Shown: in pieces, positions 7,775 through 16,925 of the stretch | How positions within the stretch are numbered: the first letter of the stretch is position 1 | Layout of the letters: the number at the start of each line of letters is the position of its first letter | Origin: Nocardiopsis alborubida | Lineage (GTDB): Bacteria; Actinomycetota; Actinomycetes; Streptosporangiales; Streptosporangiaceae | DNA length: 64,000 bases | Assembly (NCBI RefSeq): GCF_012396365.1 | Contig: NZ_JAAXPG010000012.1 | Span: 124,001-188,000 of the forward strand | Direction: 5' to 3' | Program-made: the position numbers and the translations under genes | The notes under the pieces: model-generated | Database searches by the model: none | What the model was told of the DNA's origin: nothing | Seen by the model: only the letters and a program-made list of their open reading frames with translations

Positions 7775-9022
7775 ATGCCCAATCCGTACGCGCGGATCTT
7801 CGCGGTGCGTGGAGCCAAGGGCTTCACCGCCGCCGGGCTCATCGGGCGCATGCCCGTGGCCATGACCAACGTCGGCATCATCACGATGCTGTCCACCACC
7901 CACGGCAGCTACGCCCTGGCAGGCGCCGTTGCCGCCACCTTCACCCTGTCCATGGCACTGATCACGCCGCAGGTCTCGCGTCTGGCCGACCGCCACGGCC
8001 AGCGCCGCGTCCTGCCCCCCGCTGCCGCCGTCAGCGTCGCGTCCCTGCTCCTGATGCTGCTGTGCGTGCGGTTCGACGCGCCGTACTGGGCACTCTTCGC
8101 GTTCGCGGTCCCCGCCGGGGCCATGCCGAACATGTCCGCGATGTCCCGCGCGCGCTGGACCGAGTTGCTGCGCGGCTCGCCCCGGCTGCACACCGCCTAC
8201 TCCTTCGAGTCCGTGGCCGACGAACTCACCTTCATCACCGGCCCGGCGCTGTCGGTGGCGCTGAGCACCATGGCCTTCGCTCAGGCCGGTCCGCTGGCCG
8301 CCGCCGCCTTCCTGGCCCTGGGCGTCACCCTGTTCGTGGCCCAGCGCGGTACGGAGCCGCCGCTCCGGGCCGCCGAGCAGCAGGGGGACAAGGGCGCGAC
8401 CGCGTTCAGCGGCACCCTCCTGGTCCTGGTCCTGACCCTGCTCGCGGGAGGCGTGATCGTCGGCGCGGTCGACGTGGTCGCGGTGGCCTTCGCGGAGTCG
8501 CTCGGCGTGACCAGCGCCACCGGCGTCGTGCTGTCGGCCTACGCGCTGGGGTCGGCGATCTCCGGTCTGACCTTCGGAGTGCTGAACCTGCCCTGGCGGC
8601 TCCACAGGATGCTGATCGTGGCCGTGGCCGGCACGTTCGCGACCACCCTTCCCCTCCTTGTGGTCGGTAGCATCTGGACCCTGTCCGTGGCCGTGTTCTT
8701 CGCGGGGATCTTCTTCGCCCCCACGATGATCCTGGTGATGACGCTGATCGAGCGGACCGTCCCGCCGTCCAGGCTGACGGAGGGCATGACCTGGGCCCTG
8801 ACCGGTCTGACCATCGGTACCGCGATCGGCACCTTCTCCTCGGGTCTGGCGGTGGAGGAGAGCGGCGCCACGGGCGGCTTCCTCGTCGCGGTCGCGGCCG
8901 GCGCCCTCGCCCTGGTCCTGGCCCTGGCGTTCGCCCCGCTCCTGGGCCGGGTCCAGGAGCGGACCAGGCAGGCGCAGGAGGAGCAGGCCGCTGAGGGGGA
9001 GGCGGCCGGTGCCGCCGGGTGA
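7775..9022 (+). CDS. MFS transporter, probable drug exporter
   Basis: A 415-residue protein with about twelve membrane helices. The helix 2-3 loop reads SRLADRHGQRR, an MFS motif A variant, and the C-terminus is a charged Glu/Gln-rich tail. The layout resembles exporters of small hydrophobic compounds rather than MHS importers. The ATG at 7775 has GGAAGGA upstream. A start in the same frame at 7580 would add about 65 residues of arginine-rich, non-membrane sequence that runs across the operator, so I reject it. The TetR gene follows 66 bp downstream on the same strand and is probably co-transcribed. Confidence 0.88.
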   Translation: MPNPYARIFAVRGAKGFTAAGLIGRMPVAMTNVGIITMLSTTHGSYALAGAVAATFTLSMALITPQVSRLADRHGQRRVLPPAAAVSVASLLLMLLCVRFDAPYWALFAFAVPAGAMPNMSAMSRARWTELLRGSPRLHTAYSFESVADELTFITGPALSVALSTMAFAQAGPLAAAAFLALGVTLFVAQRGTEPPLRAAEQQGDKGATAFSGTLLVLVLTLLAGGVIVGAVDVVAVAFAESLGVTSATGVVLSAYALGSAISGLTFGVLNLPWRLHRMLIVAVAGTFATTLPLLVVGSIWTLSVAVFFAGIFFAPTMILVMTLIERTVPPSRLTEGMTWALTGLTIGTAIGTFSSGLAVEESGATGGFLVAVAAGALALVLALAFAPLLGRVQERTRQAQEEQAAEGEAAGAAG

Positions 9023-9088
9023 GCGGGTTCCGGGGCCCGCACCGGCCTCCGCCCCGCGGCACACCCGTCCCGAACCGGAGGAGAAGCG

Positions 9089-9655
9089 TTGAAACACTCG
9101 GACGGACGCCGCCTGAAGGGCGAGCAGCGCCGCCAGGCCCTGATCGAGGCCACCCTGCGCGTCATCGAACGCGACGGGGTCGCCGGGGTCAGCCACCGCA
9201 CGGTCTCCCAGGAGGCGGGGGTGCCCACCTCCGCGACCACCTACTACTTCACCGGTCTGGGAGACCTGCTGACCGAGGCCCTGACCAGTGTGATGGACGA
9301 GGACTCCGAGCGGATGCGCCGCATGTCCTCGGGCGGCGACCGCCGACGCGACCTGGCCGAGTTGTTGTCCAAGGTCGCCGCCGACCCGGGCCGCCTGCTG
9401 GCCGAGTACGAGCTGTTCCTGCTGGCCGCCCGCCAGCCCCACCTGCGCGGGGCCACGGACCGCTGGCTGGCCGCGGTCTCGGCCTTCGCACGGTGCTACA
9501 CCGACGATCCCGTGCGGGTCCGGAACGTGGCGGCGGTCATCGACGGCATCCTCCTGCACACCCTGCTCAGCGACACCAAACCCGACGCCGACGAGTTCGC
9601 GGCCCTGCTGGAGGACGTCCTTCCGCACGCGCCCCGGACCCCTGAGCAGGCGTGA
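9089..9655 (+). CDS. TetR-family regulator, TTG start
   Basis: A 188-residue TetR protein. The N-terminal HTH spans residues 10-55 and reads GVAGVSHRTVSQEAGVPTSA followed by TTYYF. The C-terminal domain is helical and ligand-binding. The start is TTG at 9089, chosen because GGAGGAG lies six bases upstream and no ATG fits. It follows the MFS exporter gene, and the long palindrome before that gene is the natural operator. I infer a repressor that is released by the exporter's substrate. Confidence 0.92.
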   Translation: MKHSDGRRLKGEQRRQALIEATLRVIERDGVAGVSHRTVSQEAGVPTSATTYYFTGLGDLLTEALTSVMDEDSERMRRMSSGGDRRRDLAELLSKVAADPGRLLAEYELFLLAARQPHLRGATDRWLAAVSAFARCYTDDPVRVRNVAAVIDGILLHTLLSDTKPDADEFAALLEDVLPHAPRTPEQA

Positions 9656-9791
9656 CCCCGGGGCCGCCCCGGCCCGGCCCCGGCCGGGGCGGAGACTCCG
9701 CTTCGGCCGGGGCGGCCGTGTGCCGAAGAGCGGGACGGGGCCCGGATGCGGGCGCGGCTGCCGGGCGCACCCGTCCGGGAGGAGGGAGGGC

Positions 9792-11018
9792 TCAGGACGT
9801 CCGCGCGGGCGCCCGGCCCAGGAGGGCCGTGGCGAGCGCGCCCAGGGCCAGCGCGGCGGCTAGCCACAGGAGCGCGGTGCCGCCCGCGCCGTCCAGGACC
9901 AGACCGCCCACCAGCGCGCCGAGCGCGATGCTGCCGTTGAACACGCCGACGAACAGCGATGAGACGGCCTCGCGCTTCTCGGGGGCCGCGCGCATCATCC
10001 AGGTCTGGGCGCTGACGGACACCCCGCCGTAGGCCAGGCCCCACACGGCCATGAGCACCCCGGCACCCAGGACCGTGACGCCGATCCAGGGGAGGAGGAA
10101 CACCGATCCGCCCAGGGCCGCGCCGAGCACCACGAGGGTGGCGCGCGGGGCCCGGACGGCGCGCGGGCCCGAGGCGAAGTTGCCGACGACGCCGGCCAGG
10201 CCGTAGACCAGCAGCATCGTGCCGACGAGCCCCGCACTGACGCCCGCCGTCGTCTCCAGGACGGGGCGGACGTAGGTGTAGGCGGCGAAGTGGCCGGTCA
10301 CCAGCAGCACCGCCAGGAGCAGGCCGGTGGCCACCCGGGGGTTGCGCAGCAGGCCGGTCACCCCGCTCAGGCGGGCCGCCCGCTCGGAGGGCAGGCGCGG
10401 CAGCAGTACGACCATGGCGGCCGCGACGAGCAGGGCCAGCACCGCGAACGACACGAAGGCGGCGCGCCAGTCGGCCAGGGCCCCGATGTAGGCGCCCACC
10501 GGGACGCCGAACACCGAGGCGACGGCGATCCCGCTGAAGACGGTGGAGGTCGCCGACCCCACCGACCGCTCGGGCACCAGCCGGGGCGCGAGCCCCGCCG
10601 CCAGCGCCCAGACGCCGCCCATGCCCAGACCGACGAGCACGCGGGCCGTGACCATGACGGTGAAGTCCGGCGCCCAGGCCGACAACAGGTTGGCGGCGGC
10701 GAGCAGGAGCATGAGCGCCACGAGGACGACCTTGCGGTCGGCGCGGCCGATGAGGGTCGGGACGAAGGGCGCGGTGGCCGCCGCCACCAGGCCGGTGACG
10801 GTCAGGGTCAGACCGGCGGTGCCCTCCGTGACCTCCAGGGAGGCGCCCATGGGGGTCAGCAGCCCGACGGGCAGCATCTCGGTGGTGACGACGGTGAAGG
10901 TGCCGAGGGCCACCGCGACGACGGCGGACCACCCCCGGACGGGGGAGGACAGGGGCGGCGGGGTCCGCGGTGGCGGGACCTGCGGCGATGAGGCCTGTGG
11001 TGACGGGGTCGTGGACAT
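9792..11018 (-). CDS. MFS transporter, AraJ/Cmx-like exporter
   Basis: A 408-residue, twelve-helix MFS protein resembling the sugar-efflux/chloramphenicol-exporter group. It has VVTTEMLPVGLL in helix 1, the loop PTLIGRADRKVV, and the motif GLGMGGVWALAAG in helix 4. The first 30 residues are Pro/Ser-rich. The start is uncertain: ATG at 11018, or a TTG at 11030 with GGGAGGG immediately before it. The gene is divergent from a LysR gene 128 bp away, which probably controls it. The TetR gene upstream on the other strand converges on its 3' end. Confidence 0.88.
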   Translation of the reverse strand: MSTTPSPQASSPQVPPPRTPPPLSSPVRGWSAVVAVALGTFTVVTTEMLPVGLLTPMGASLEVTEGTAGLTLTVTGLVAAATAPFVPTLIGRADRKVVLVALMLLLAAANLLSAWAPDFTVMVTARVLVGLGMGGVWALAAGLAPRLVPERSVGSATSTVFSGIAVASVFGVPVGAYIGALADWRAAFVSFAVLALLVAAAMVVLLPRLPSERAARLSGVTGLLRNPRVATGLLLAVLLVTGHFAAYTYVRPVLETTAGVSAGLVGTMLLVYGLAGVVGNFASGPRAVRAPRATLVVLGAALGGSVFLLPWIGVTVLGAGVLMAVWGLAYGGVSVSAQTWMMRAAPEKREAVSSLFVGVFNGSIALGALVGGLVLDGAGGTALLWLAAALALGALATALLGRAPARTS

Positions 11019-11146
11019 GCTCAGAGTCAAGTGCCCTCCCGGTCGCCGAACAACGGCGAATCCCTCATACTTCGATCAGCCGGGCTCATCGATCCCGGAG
11101 TCCGCGGCCGCGGCGCCCGGGCACCGACGCCGGAAGGGGGGCGGCC

Positions 11147-12040
11147 GTGGCGCGTGAGATCGACTTCCACGAGATCGAGTGCTTCCTGGTGCTGGCCGAG
11201 GAGCTCCATTTCGGCCGTACCGGCGAACGCCTCCGCGTCTCCCAGAGCCGGGTCAGCCAGCTGATCCGCTCGCTGGAGGGCCGGGTCGGCGCACGCCTGG
11301 TGGAGCGCACCAGCCGCCGCGTCCGGCTGAGCGAGTTCGGCGCCGACTTCCTGGAGACCCTGCGCCCGTCCTACGGCGCGCTGGTCAGCGTGTTCGAGGA
11401 CGCCCGAACCCGGGCGCGCTCCACGGTCGAACGGGTGCGGATCGGGTTCCAGGGGGCCGTCTACGAGCCGCTGGCACGGGCGCTCACCGTGTTCGGGCGG
11501 CGCAACCCGCTGGTCGCGGTCGACCTGGTGGAGATCCCGCTGGCCGACCCCTTCGGCGCGGTGCGGGAGGGCGGGGTGGACGCGGCCGTGGTCCTGACGC
11601 CCGTGCGGGAACCAGACCTGACCCTGGGCCTGACCTTCTCCCGGCAGCCGCAGACCCTGGCCCTGTCCAGCGCCCACCCGTTCGCCGGGCGGGACGGGAT
11701 CGGCGCGGAGGAGCTGGCCCGTGTGCGGCTGGTCCCGCTGGCCGGGAAGGCGCCCGCGTACTGGCGGCACGTCAACTCGCCCCGTGTGACCCCGGGCGGC
11801 GCGCCCATCCCCCAGGAGGGAGGGGCGGGCACGCTCCAGGAGGGGTTGTCGCTGGTCGCGGCGGGTCGGGGCGCCCTGCTGGTGTGCGGAGCGGCCGCCG
11901 AGTACAACCGGCGGCCGGACGTGACCTACGTGCCGGTCACCGGGCTGGCCGCGTCGGAGCTGGGGCTGGTCTGGCGGACCGCGTCCCGGGGGACGCGGCT
12001 GGCGGCCTTCGCCGCCGTGCTGGCCGAGACGGCCGCCTGA
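11147..12040 (+). CDS. LysR-family transcriptional regulator
   Basis: A 297-residue LysR protein. The HTH is at residues 5-62 (ELHFGRTGERLRVSQSRVS), and the effector-binding domain starts near residue 90. The N-terminus begins with acidic DFHEIECFLVLAEE, as in LysR members that regulate divergent efflux or catabolic genes. GTG at 11147 is chosen because it starts the domain at the usual place; the preceding in-frame sequence overlaps the divergent MFS promoter. Its likely target is the neighbouring MFS exporter. Confidence 0.9.
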   Translation: MAREIDFHEIECFLVLAEELHFGRTGERLRVSQSRVSQLIRSLEGRVGARLVERTSRRVRLSEFGADFLETLRPSYGALVSVFEDARTRARSTVERVRIGFQGAVYEPLARALTVFGRRNPLVAVDLVEIPLADPFGAVREGGVDAAVVLTPVREPDLTLGLTFSRQPQTLALSSAHPFAGRDGIGAEELARVRLVPLAGKAPAYWRHVNSPRVTPGGAPIPQEGGAGTLQEGLSLVAAGRGALLVCGAAAEYNRRPDVTYVPVTGLAASELGLVWRTASRGTRLAAFAAVLAETAA

Positions 12041-12180
12041 CCCCGGAGACGGACGGACGATCGCCTGGCCCGGGGACGACCGCCTCCGCGGTGCCCGGGT
12101 TCCGCGGGGGAGGGGCGTGTCGCCGACCCGCGGGCCCCCTCGGGCGCGGAGTAGCCTCGGCGGGGAGAGGGAGGACCACC

Positions 12181-12555
12181 ATGACAGGACAGGGCAGGAC
12201 ACCAGGACCCGACCACCCCATCACCGTCGAACCCTCCGGCGCGCGCGTCGTCGCGCGGGTCGGGGACCGGGTCGTCGCCGACACCGAGGCCGCGCTGGTG
12301 CTGCGGGAGGCCGCCTACCCGCCGGTCCACTACGTTCCGCTCGCCGACGTGGACCCCGGAGTTCTGCGGCCGAGCCCGACCACGACCCACTGCCCCTACA
12401 AGGGGACCGCCACCTACCGCACCCTCGCGGTCGGGGAGGGTGAGGAGCTGGTCGACGCGGTGTGGGCGTACGAGGAGCCCTACCCGGCGGTCGCGGAGAT
12501 CGCCGGGCACGTCGCCTTCCAGCCGGACAAGGTCCGGGTCACCGTCGAGTCCTGA
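12181..12555 (+). CDS. DUF427 family protein
   Basis: A small soluble protein of 124 residues belonging to DUF427. Its hallmark text is present: RVVADTEAALVLREA, then YVPLADV, then the THCPYKG-x-ATY turn, and YPAVAEIAGHVAFQPDKV near the end. DUF427 folds as a small beta barrel; no function is known. The ATG at 12181 has GGGAGGA about eight bases upstream. It sits between a LysR and a NUDIX gene on the same strand, with gaps of 140-145 bp, so it may be transcribed alone. Confidence 0.9.
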   Translation: MTGQGRTPGPDHPITVEPSGARVVARVGDRVVADTEAALVLREAAYPPVHYVPLADVDPGVLRPSPTTTHCPYKGTATYRTLAVGEGEELVDAVWAYEEPYPAVAEIAGHVAFQPDKVRVTVES

Positions 12556-12699
12556 ACGGGCGGAGACCGCACCCCGGCGACGCAACGCGGCCGCTGACCG
12601 GCACCGGTCCGTCCGCTCGGCGGCACGGGTGGGCCCGACCCGCCCGAGGAGGCCCGGAGCGGCGGGGTGCGGTCGCCCCGGAGCCGTTAGTGTCGGGGC

Positions 12700-13170
12700 A
12701 TGGCCTCTGATCCCACGGCGTCCTTCGCCCGCCCCCGGGTCGCCGCCGGCGCCCTGTTCTTCGACCACCTCGGCCGGGTGATGCTGGTGGTCCCCTCCTA
12801 CAAGGACCACATGGAGATCCCCGGCGGCTACATGGAGCGCGGGGAGACGCCGAGCCGGGCCGCGGCGCGCGAGGTGAAGGAGGAGCTGGGGATCGTTCCG
12901 CCGATCGGACGCCTCCTGGCGGTGGACTGGGCGCCCACGCGTGCCGAGGGCGACAAGCAGCTGTTCGTCTTCGACGGGGGAGTGCTGGACCAGCAGTGGC
13001 TGGACCGGATCGTCCTCGACCCGGGCGAGCTCACCGGATTCGGGTTCCACGACGTGGGAGCGATCGCGCAGGTCACGATCCCTCCGCTGGTGCGCAGGGT
13101 CACCCAGGCCGTACGCGCCCGCCAGGAGGGCACGACGCTCTACCTGGAGAACGGCGAGCCCGTCCCGTAG
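12700..13170 (+). CDS. NUDIX hydrolase
   Basis: A 156-residue enzyme with a complete Nudix box at residues 42-65: G-x5-E-x7-R-E-V-x-E-E-L-G, read here as GGYMERGETPSRAAAREVKE followed by ELGI. Nudix enzymes hydrolyse nucleoside diphosphates linked to another group, using Mg2+ held by the REVKEE glutamates. Substrate class cannot be told from this sequence. The ATG at 12700 gives the normal spacing to the first beta strand. No operon partner is evident. Confidence 0.92.
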   Translation: MASDPTASFARPRVAAGALFFDHLGRVMLVVPSYKDHMEIPGGYMERGETPSRAAAREVKEELGIVPPIGRLLAVDWAPTRAEGDKQLFVFDGGVLDQQWLDRIVLDPGELTGFGFHDVGAIAQVTIPPLVRRVTQAVRARQEGTTLYLENGEPVP

Positions 13171-13734
13171 ACCCCTCCCGGCGGGGAGGCGAGGAGTGTG
13201 GACGAAGACGGTCCGCACCGGACGGCTGTGGGTCTGGCGGCGGCGCTGCGCGCACGTGTGGGCGTCGAGGCTCGGGCGTCCAGGACGCGGTCGGGTTCCG
13301 GCCAGCCGCGCCAGTGTGCGAACTCGGCGTGGACGGAGGCCGTGCCGTGCCCGTGGCCGCCGTCCGGGACCAGCTGTCGGAACACGCCCGTGACCCCGGC
13401 GGGGGACCACGCCCGGCGTTCCTCCGGAAGCCGCTGGTACCTGTCCCGCGCCTGCGGTTCGCGCTCCATGAACAGCAGGTGGTCCACCGGCATGCGCAGG
13501 GCGGGGGCTCGCCCCCGTGCGTCCCGGGTCGCCGCAGAGCCGAATCCAGCGGCCGACGGGGTGGGCGCGCATGTCGTCGGACGCCACCAGTGTTCTGGAC
13601 ACGCCCATGCGCGCGTTCTCTCCGCTGGGCGGCCCCGCGGCTCCTCGGGGCTCTGGGCCGTCACGGCAGAGGTTGACGAACTCGTGTTAGCGAGTAACAC
13701 TTCTTGTGCCGGGGCCGGTCGGGGAGGGGCGGAC
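13171..13734 (-). pseudogene. Probable gene remnant on minus strand
   Basis: No intact gene fits this stretch between the NUDIX gene and the TetR gene. On the minus strand two frames each carry a patch that looks like real protein. One patch, from about 13595 to 13545, contains DDMRAHPVGRWIRLCGD. The other, from about 13490 to 13290, contains MPVDHLLFMEREP and, further on, SVHAEFAHWRGWPEPDR. The break between them and the lack of a clean start suggest a frameshifted, decayed gene. I do not recognise the family. The TetR promoter/operator at 13673-13700 is intact. Confidence 0.4.
13673..13700 (+). promoter_or_regulatory. Promoter with embedded TetR operator
   Basis: TTGACG (13673-13678) and TAACAC (13695-13700) are separated by 16 bp and look like -35 and -10 boxes. 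A perfect inverted repeat, GTGTTA (13684-13689) and TAACAC (13695-13700) with a 5-bp spacer, lies over the spacer and -10. A repressor bound there would block the polymerase. The TetR start codon is 35 bp downstream. Confidence 0.7.
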
Positions 13735-14412
13735 ATGGACCAGCGCACGCGCCGCAGGCAGCGCAACAGGGCCGCCATCCAGGAGGCCGCCCTGCGCCTG
13801 TTCGAGCGGCAGGGCTACGAGGCGACCACGGTCGCCCAGATCGCCCGTGAGGCGGGCGTCTCTCACATGACGTTCTTCCGCTGCTTCCCCTCCAAGGAGG
13901 ACGTGGTCCTGCGGGACGAGTACGACCCGATGCTGGAGGAGCTGGTCCGCGAGCAGCCCGACACGCTCCCGGCCGTCGAGCGGATCCACCGGGCCACCCT
14001 GGTCGGACTCGGCCAGGTCTACGAGCACGGCCGGGAGGCGCTGTTCGCCCGGGCCAGCCTCCTGCTGTCCATCCCGGCCCTGCGCTCACGCGTCGGAGAG
14101 AACCTGGCCTCGGCGAGCACCGCCTTCGAACGCGGTCTGGCCCCGGCCCGGGGTGAGGCCCCCGGTCTGGCCCCGCCCGGAACCGAGCCGGACCCGGACC
14201 CGCCCGGCCCCGAGGCCCCTGCCCCCGCTCCGCCCTCGCCCGGGACCCAACCCGACCTGGAGACCAGGGCCGTCGCCGCCGCCTGCTCGGCGGCGCTGTC
14301 GGAGGCCGTCGTCGCCTGGGTCGACTCGGGCGGACAGGACGAACTCCCCGTACTCGTCGACCGGGCCTTCCTGGCCCTGCGCGCACTCTCACCCACCCGC
14401 CACCGATCCTGA
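13735..14412 (+). CDS. TetR/AcrR-family regulator of ABC exporter
   Basis: A 225-residue TetR protein with HTH at residues 12-58 (GYEATTVAQIAREAGVSHMT). Between about residues 137 and 180 the ligand domain is interrupted by a Pro/Glu/Gly-rich low-complexity stretch. The ATG at 13735 follows GGGGAGGGGC. The gene is 8 bp ahead of an ABC ATPase gene, so the three genes form one operon, and a promoter-embedded dyad lies upstream. I infer an autorepressor that also controls the exporter. Confidence 0.92.
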   Translation: MDQRTRRRQRNRAAIQEAALRLFERQGYEATTVAQIAREAGVSHMTFFRCFPSKEDVVLRDEYDPMLEELVREQPDTLPAVERIHRATLVGLGQVYEHGREALFARASLLLSIPALRSRVGENLASASTAFERGLAPARGEAPGLAPPGTEPDPDPPGPEAPAPAPPSPGTQPDLETRAVAAACSAALSEAVVAWVDSGGQDELPVLVDRAFLALRALSPTRHRS

Positions 14413-14420
14413 GGACCCCC

Positions 14421-15275
14421 ATGACCGACCAGGTCATCACCGTCGAGGACCTCTTGGTCCGCTACCCGAACGCCGACCGGCCCGCGGTCGCGGGGATGAG
14501 CTTCTCCGTGGCCCGCGGCGAGGTCTTCGGGTTCCTCGGCCCCAGCGGCGCCGGAAAGTCCACGACCCAGAAGGTGCTCACCCGGCTGCTGCGCCGCTAC
14601 GAGGGCGAGGTGCGCGTCCTCGGGCAGCCGCTGCGCGACCGGGGCGCGGACTACTTCGAGCGCGTGGGCGTGGGCTTCGAGCTCCCGGCCGGGTTCGGCA
14701 AGCTCACCGCCCGCGAGAACCTCGCCGCCTTCGCCTCCCTGTACCGCGGACCCGTCGAGGACCCCGGCGAACTCCTGGCCCGGGTGGACCTGGCCGACGC
14801 GGCCGACCGCAGGGTCGACGACCTGTCCAAGGGCATGCGCATGCGGCTCAACCTGGCCCGGGCGCTGGTCAACAGACCCGAGCTCCTCTTCCTGGACGAG
14901 CCCACCTCGGGCCAGGACCCGGTGCGCTCCGCCCTGCTGCGGGAGGTCATCCGGGAGGCGGCCGACCGGGGGTGCACGGTCTTCCTCACCACGCACGACA
15001 TGGTCACCGCCGACCTGCTGTGCGACCGGGTCGCCTTCGTGGCCGGGGGGCGGATCGCCGCCGTGGACACACCGCGCGACTTCAAGCTCCGCCACGGCCG
15101 ACCCGGGCTCGTGGCCCGGGTGCGCGGACAGGCGCCAAGGGAGATGCCGATGGAGGCCCTGGCCGAGGACTCCGAACTCCTGGCGCTGCTGGGGCGGGGC
15201 GAGGTGGAGACGCTGCACACCCGCGAGGCCTCGCTGGACGAGGTCTTCGCGACGGTCACCCGGGAGAGGCTGTGA
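14421..15275 (+). CDS. ABC transporter ATP-binding protein, fluoroquinolone-exporter type
   Basis: The 284-residue ATPase subunit has Walker A GPSGAGKST at residues 40-48, an atypical signature LSKGM at 135-139, and Walker B LLFLDEP at 155-161, followed by a switch His in FLTTHDM. The pattern matches the ATPases that pair with fluoroquinolone-export-type permeases in actinobacteria. Its stop codon overlaps the start of the permease gene by 4 bp (GTGA), so the subunits are translationally coupled. The transported compound is unknown. Confidence 0.92.
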   Translation: MTDQVITVEDLLVRYPNADRPAVAGMSFSVARGEVFGFLGPSGAGKSTTQKVLTRLLRRYEGEVRVLGQPLRDRGADYFERVGVGFELPAGFGKLTARENLAAFASLYRGPVEDPGELLARVDLADAADRRVDDLSKGMRMRLNLARALVNRPELLFLDEPTSGQDPVRSALLREVIREAADRGCTVFLTTHDMVTADLLCDRVAFVAGGRIAAVDTPRDFKLRHGRPGLVARVRGQAPREMPMEALAEDSELLALLGRGEVETLHTREASLDEVFATVTRERL

Positions 15276-16813
15276 ACCGCCTGCTCGCGGCCGCCGCGCT
15301 GGAGTCGCGGATCGGGCTGCGCTACGGCATCGTTCCCGTGGCCGCCGCCCTCTGCGCCGTGTGGACCCCGGTTCTGCTCGCGGTCCCCGCCGACGCGGCC
15401 GGGACGGTGGCGGCCTACCTGCTCTTCCTCGACACGGCGGGCTTCGGCGCGCTCTTCGCCGCGGCCCTGCTGCTCTTCGAACGCACCGAGGGAACGCGTT
15501 CGGCGCTGACGGTCACCCCGCTGCGCGCGGGGGAGGGGGTGGCGGCCCGGCTCGCGGTGCTCACCGCGCTGACGCTGCTCATCGCCGTGCCGATGCTCGC
15601 GGCGGCGCTGCGGGGCCGGTTCGCCGACCTCGCGCAGGCGCTGCCGCCGGTCCTGGGCGGGGTGGCGCTGACCTGCCTGCTGCTGCTCACCGTGTGCCTG
15701 GCGGTGGGCGCCCGCGCCCGGGACCTGTCGGGCTTCCTCCTGGCGGCCCCGCTCACCGTCGCGCCGCTGGTCCTGGTCCCCCTCGTGCACGTCAGCGGGA
15801 TCCTGGAGCACCCGCTCCTGTACGCGGTCCCGACCACCGTCGGCGCCGACCTCATCCGCATGGGAACCGCGCCCGGCTCCCTCGACGCGTCCCCCGCCGC
15901 TCTGGCCGCGGGCACCGTCTACGCGACGGCGTGGGCGGCGGCCGGGGTGGTCGCCGCCTCCCGCGCGGTCGAGCGCGGAGCGGCCCCCGAGCCCCGGCGG
16001 CGGGCGAACGTCAGGGGCGCGAACGGCCAGGGCGCGACCGGACCCGTCCGGCCGGTCACCGGACGCGGCGGCCTCCCGGCGATCGCGCGCTTCGCCCGCG
16101 TCGACCTCTTCGGTACGGGGCGCGACCCCCTGCTGCTGCTCATGCTCGGCGCACCGGTGCTGCTGGCGCTGGTCATCCGCTTCGCCTTCCCGGCGGCCTC
16201 GGAGTTCGTCCTCGGCTCCTACGGGTTCGACCTCGCACCGCACACCCCCGTGGTCCTGGCGGCGCTGGTCCTGCTGCACGTGCCCATGATGTTCGGGGTG
16301 GTCGGCGGCCTGCGCGCCGTCGAGGACTCCGACGAGAACGTCCTGCTCGTGCTGCGCGCCTCGCCCGTGTCCGTGCCCGCCTACCTCGGCTACCGGACGG
16401 CCCTGGTCACCGCCCTGTCCCTGGCCGGGCTCGCCGCGGCACTCCCGCTGAGCGGGCTCATGGCCTCCGGGTGGTCCGCGCCGGTCGGGGTCGCCCTCGT
16501 GCTCGCGGCCCTGCAGGCACCCCTGCTGACGACGTCCATGACGGCTCTGGCGGCCAACAAGGTGGAGGCCCTGGTCGTGGTCAAGGGCATCGGCGCGTTC
16601 CTGGTCCTGACCCCCGTGGCGGCATGGGCCCTGCCCGCGCCCTGGAACCTCCTGCTGCTGCCGCTCCCGCCGTCCTGGCCCGCCCTGGCCCTGCCCGGCT
16701 ACGACGCCGGACCGCTGGGACCGTGGCTGTGCCTGGCGGGCGGGATCCTGGTCGCCGCCGCCGCGCTGGCGTTCTTCCTGCGGCGCACCCTGCGGCGGAT
16801 CGAGGGCGCGTAG
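15272..16813 (+). CDS. ABC transporter permease, duplicated six-helix type
   Basis: A 513-residue membrane protein with about twelve hydrophobic segments arranged as two similar halves, joined around residues 225-265 by an Arg/Pro/Gly-rich loop. It partners the ATPase encoded just upstream through a 4-bp overlap, and matches the fluoroquinolone export permease layout. The start is the GTG at 15272. It ends the operon; a long hairpin follows at 16833-16871. I infer export of a hydrophobic or antibiotic-like molecule. Confidence 0.88.
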   Translation: MNRLLAAAALESRIGLRYGIVPVAAALCAVWTPVLLAVPADAAGTVAAYLLFLDTAGFGALFAAALLLFERTEGTRSALTVTPLRAGEGVAARLAVLTALTLLIAVPMLAAALRGRFADLAQALPPVLGGVALTCLLLLTVCLAVGARARDLSGFLLAAPLTVAPLVLVPLVHVSGILEHPLLYAVPTTVGADLIRMGTAPGSLDASPAALAAGTVYATAWAAAGVVAASRAVERGAAPEPRRRANVRGANGQGATGPVRPVTGRGGLPAIARFARVDLFGTGRDPLLLLMLGAPVLLALVIRFAFPAASEFVLGSYGFDLAPHTPVVLAALVLLHVPMMFGVVGGLRAVEDSDENVLLVLRASPVSVPAYLGYRTALVTALSLAGLAAALPLSGLMASGWSAPVGVALVLAALQAPLLTTSMTALAANKVEALVVVKGIGAFLVLTPVAAWALPAPWNLLLLPLPPSWPALALPGYDAGPLGPWLCLAGGILVAAAALAFFLRRTLRRIEGA

Positions 16814-16832
16814 GCGAACGCGCGGCCGGAGA

Positions 16833-16871
16833 GCGTCCCCTGCCCGCGGCGAGACCGCGGGCAGGGGACGC
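16833..16871. terminator. Bidirectional terminator between two ABC operons
   Basis: Perfect 17-bp arms GCGTCCCCTGCCCGCGG and CCGCGGGCAGGGGACGC enclose a 5-nt loop. The hairpin is 19 bp after the plus-strand permease gene and 54 bp after the minus-strand permease gene, so it can serve both convergent operons. Confidence 0.85.
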
Positions 16872-16925
16872 CGTCCTTCGGCCCCGGGACCTCCCGGGGC
16901 CGGGGGAGAGGCCATCCGGTTCCGT

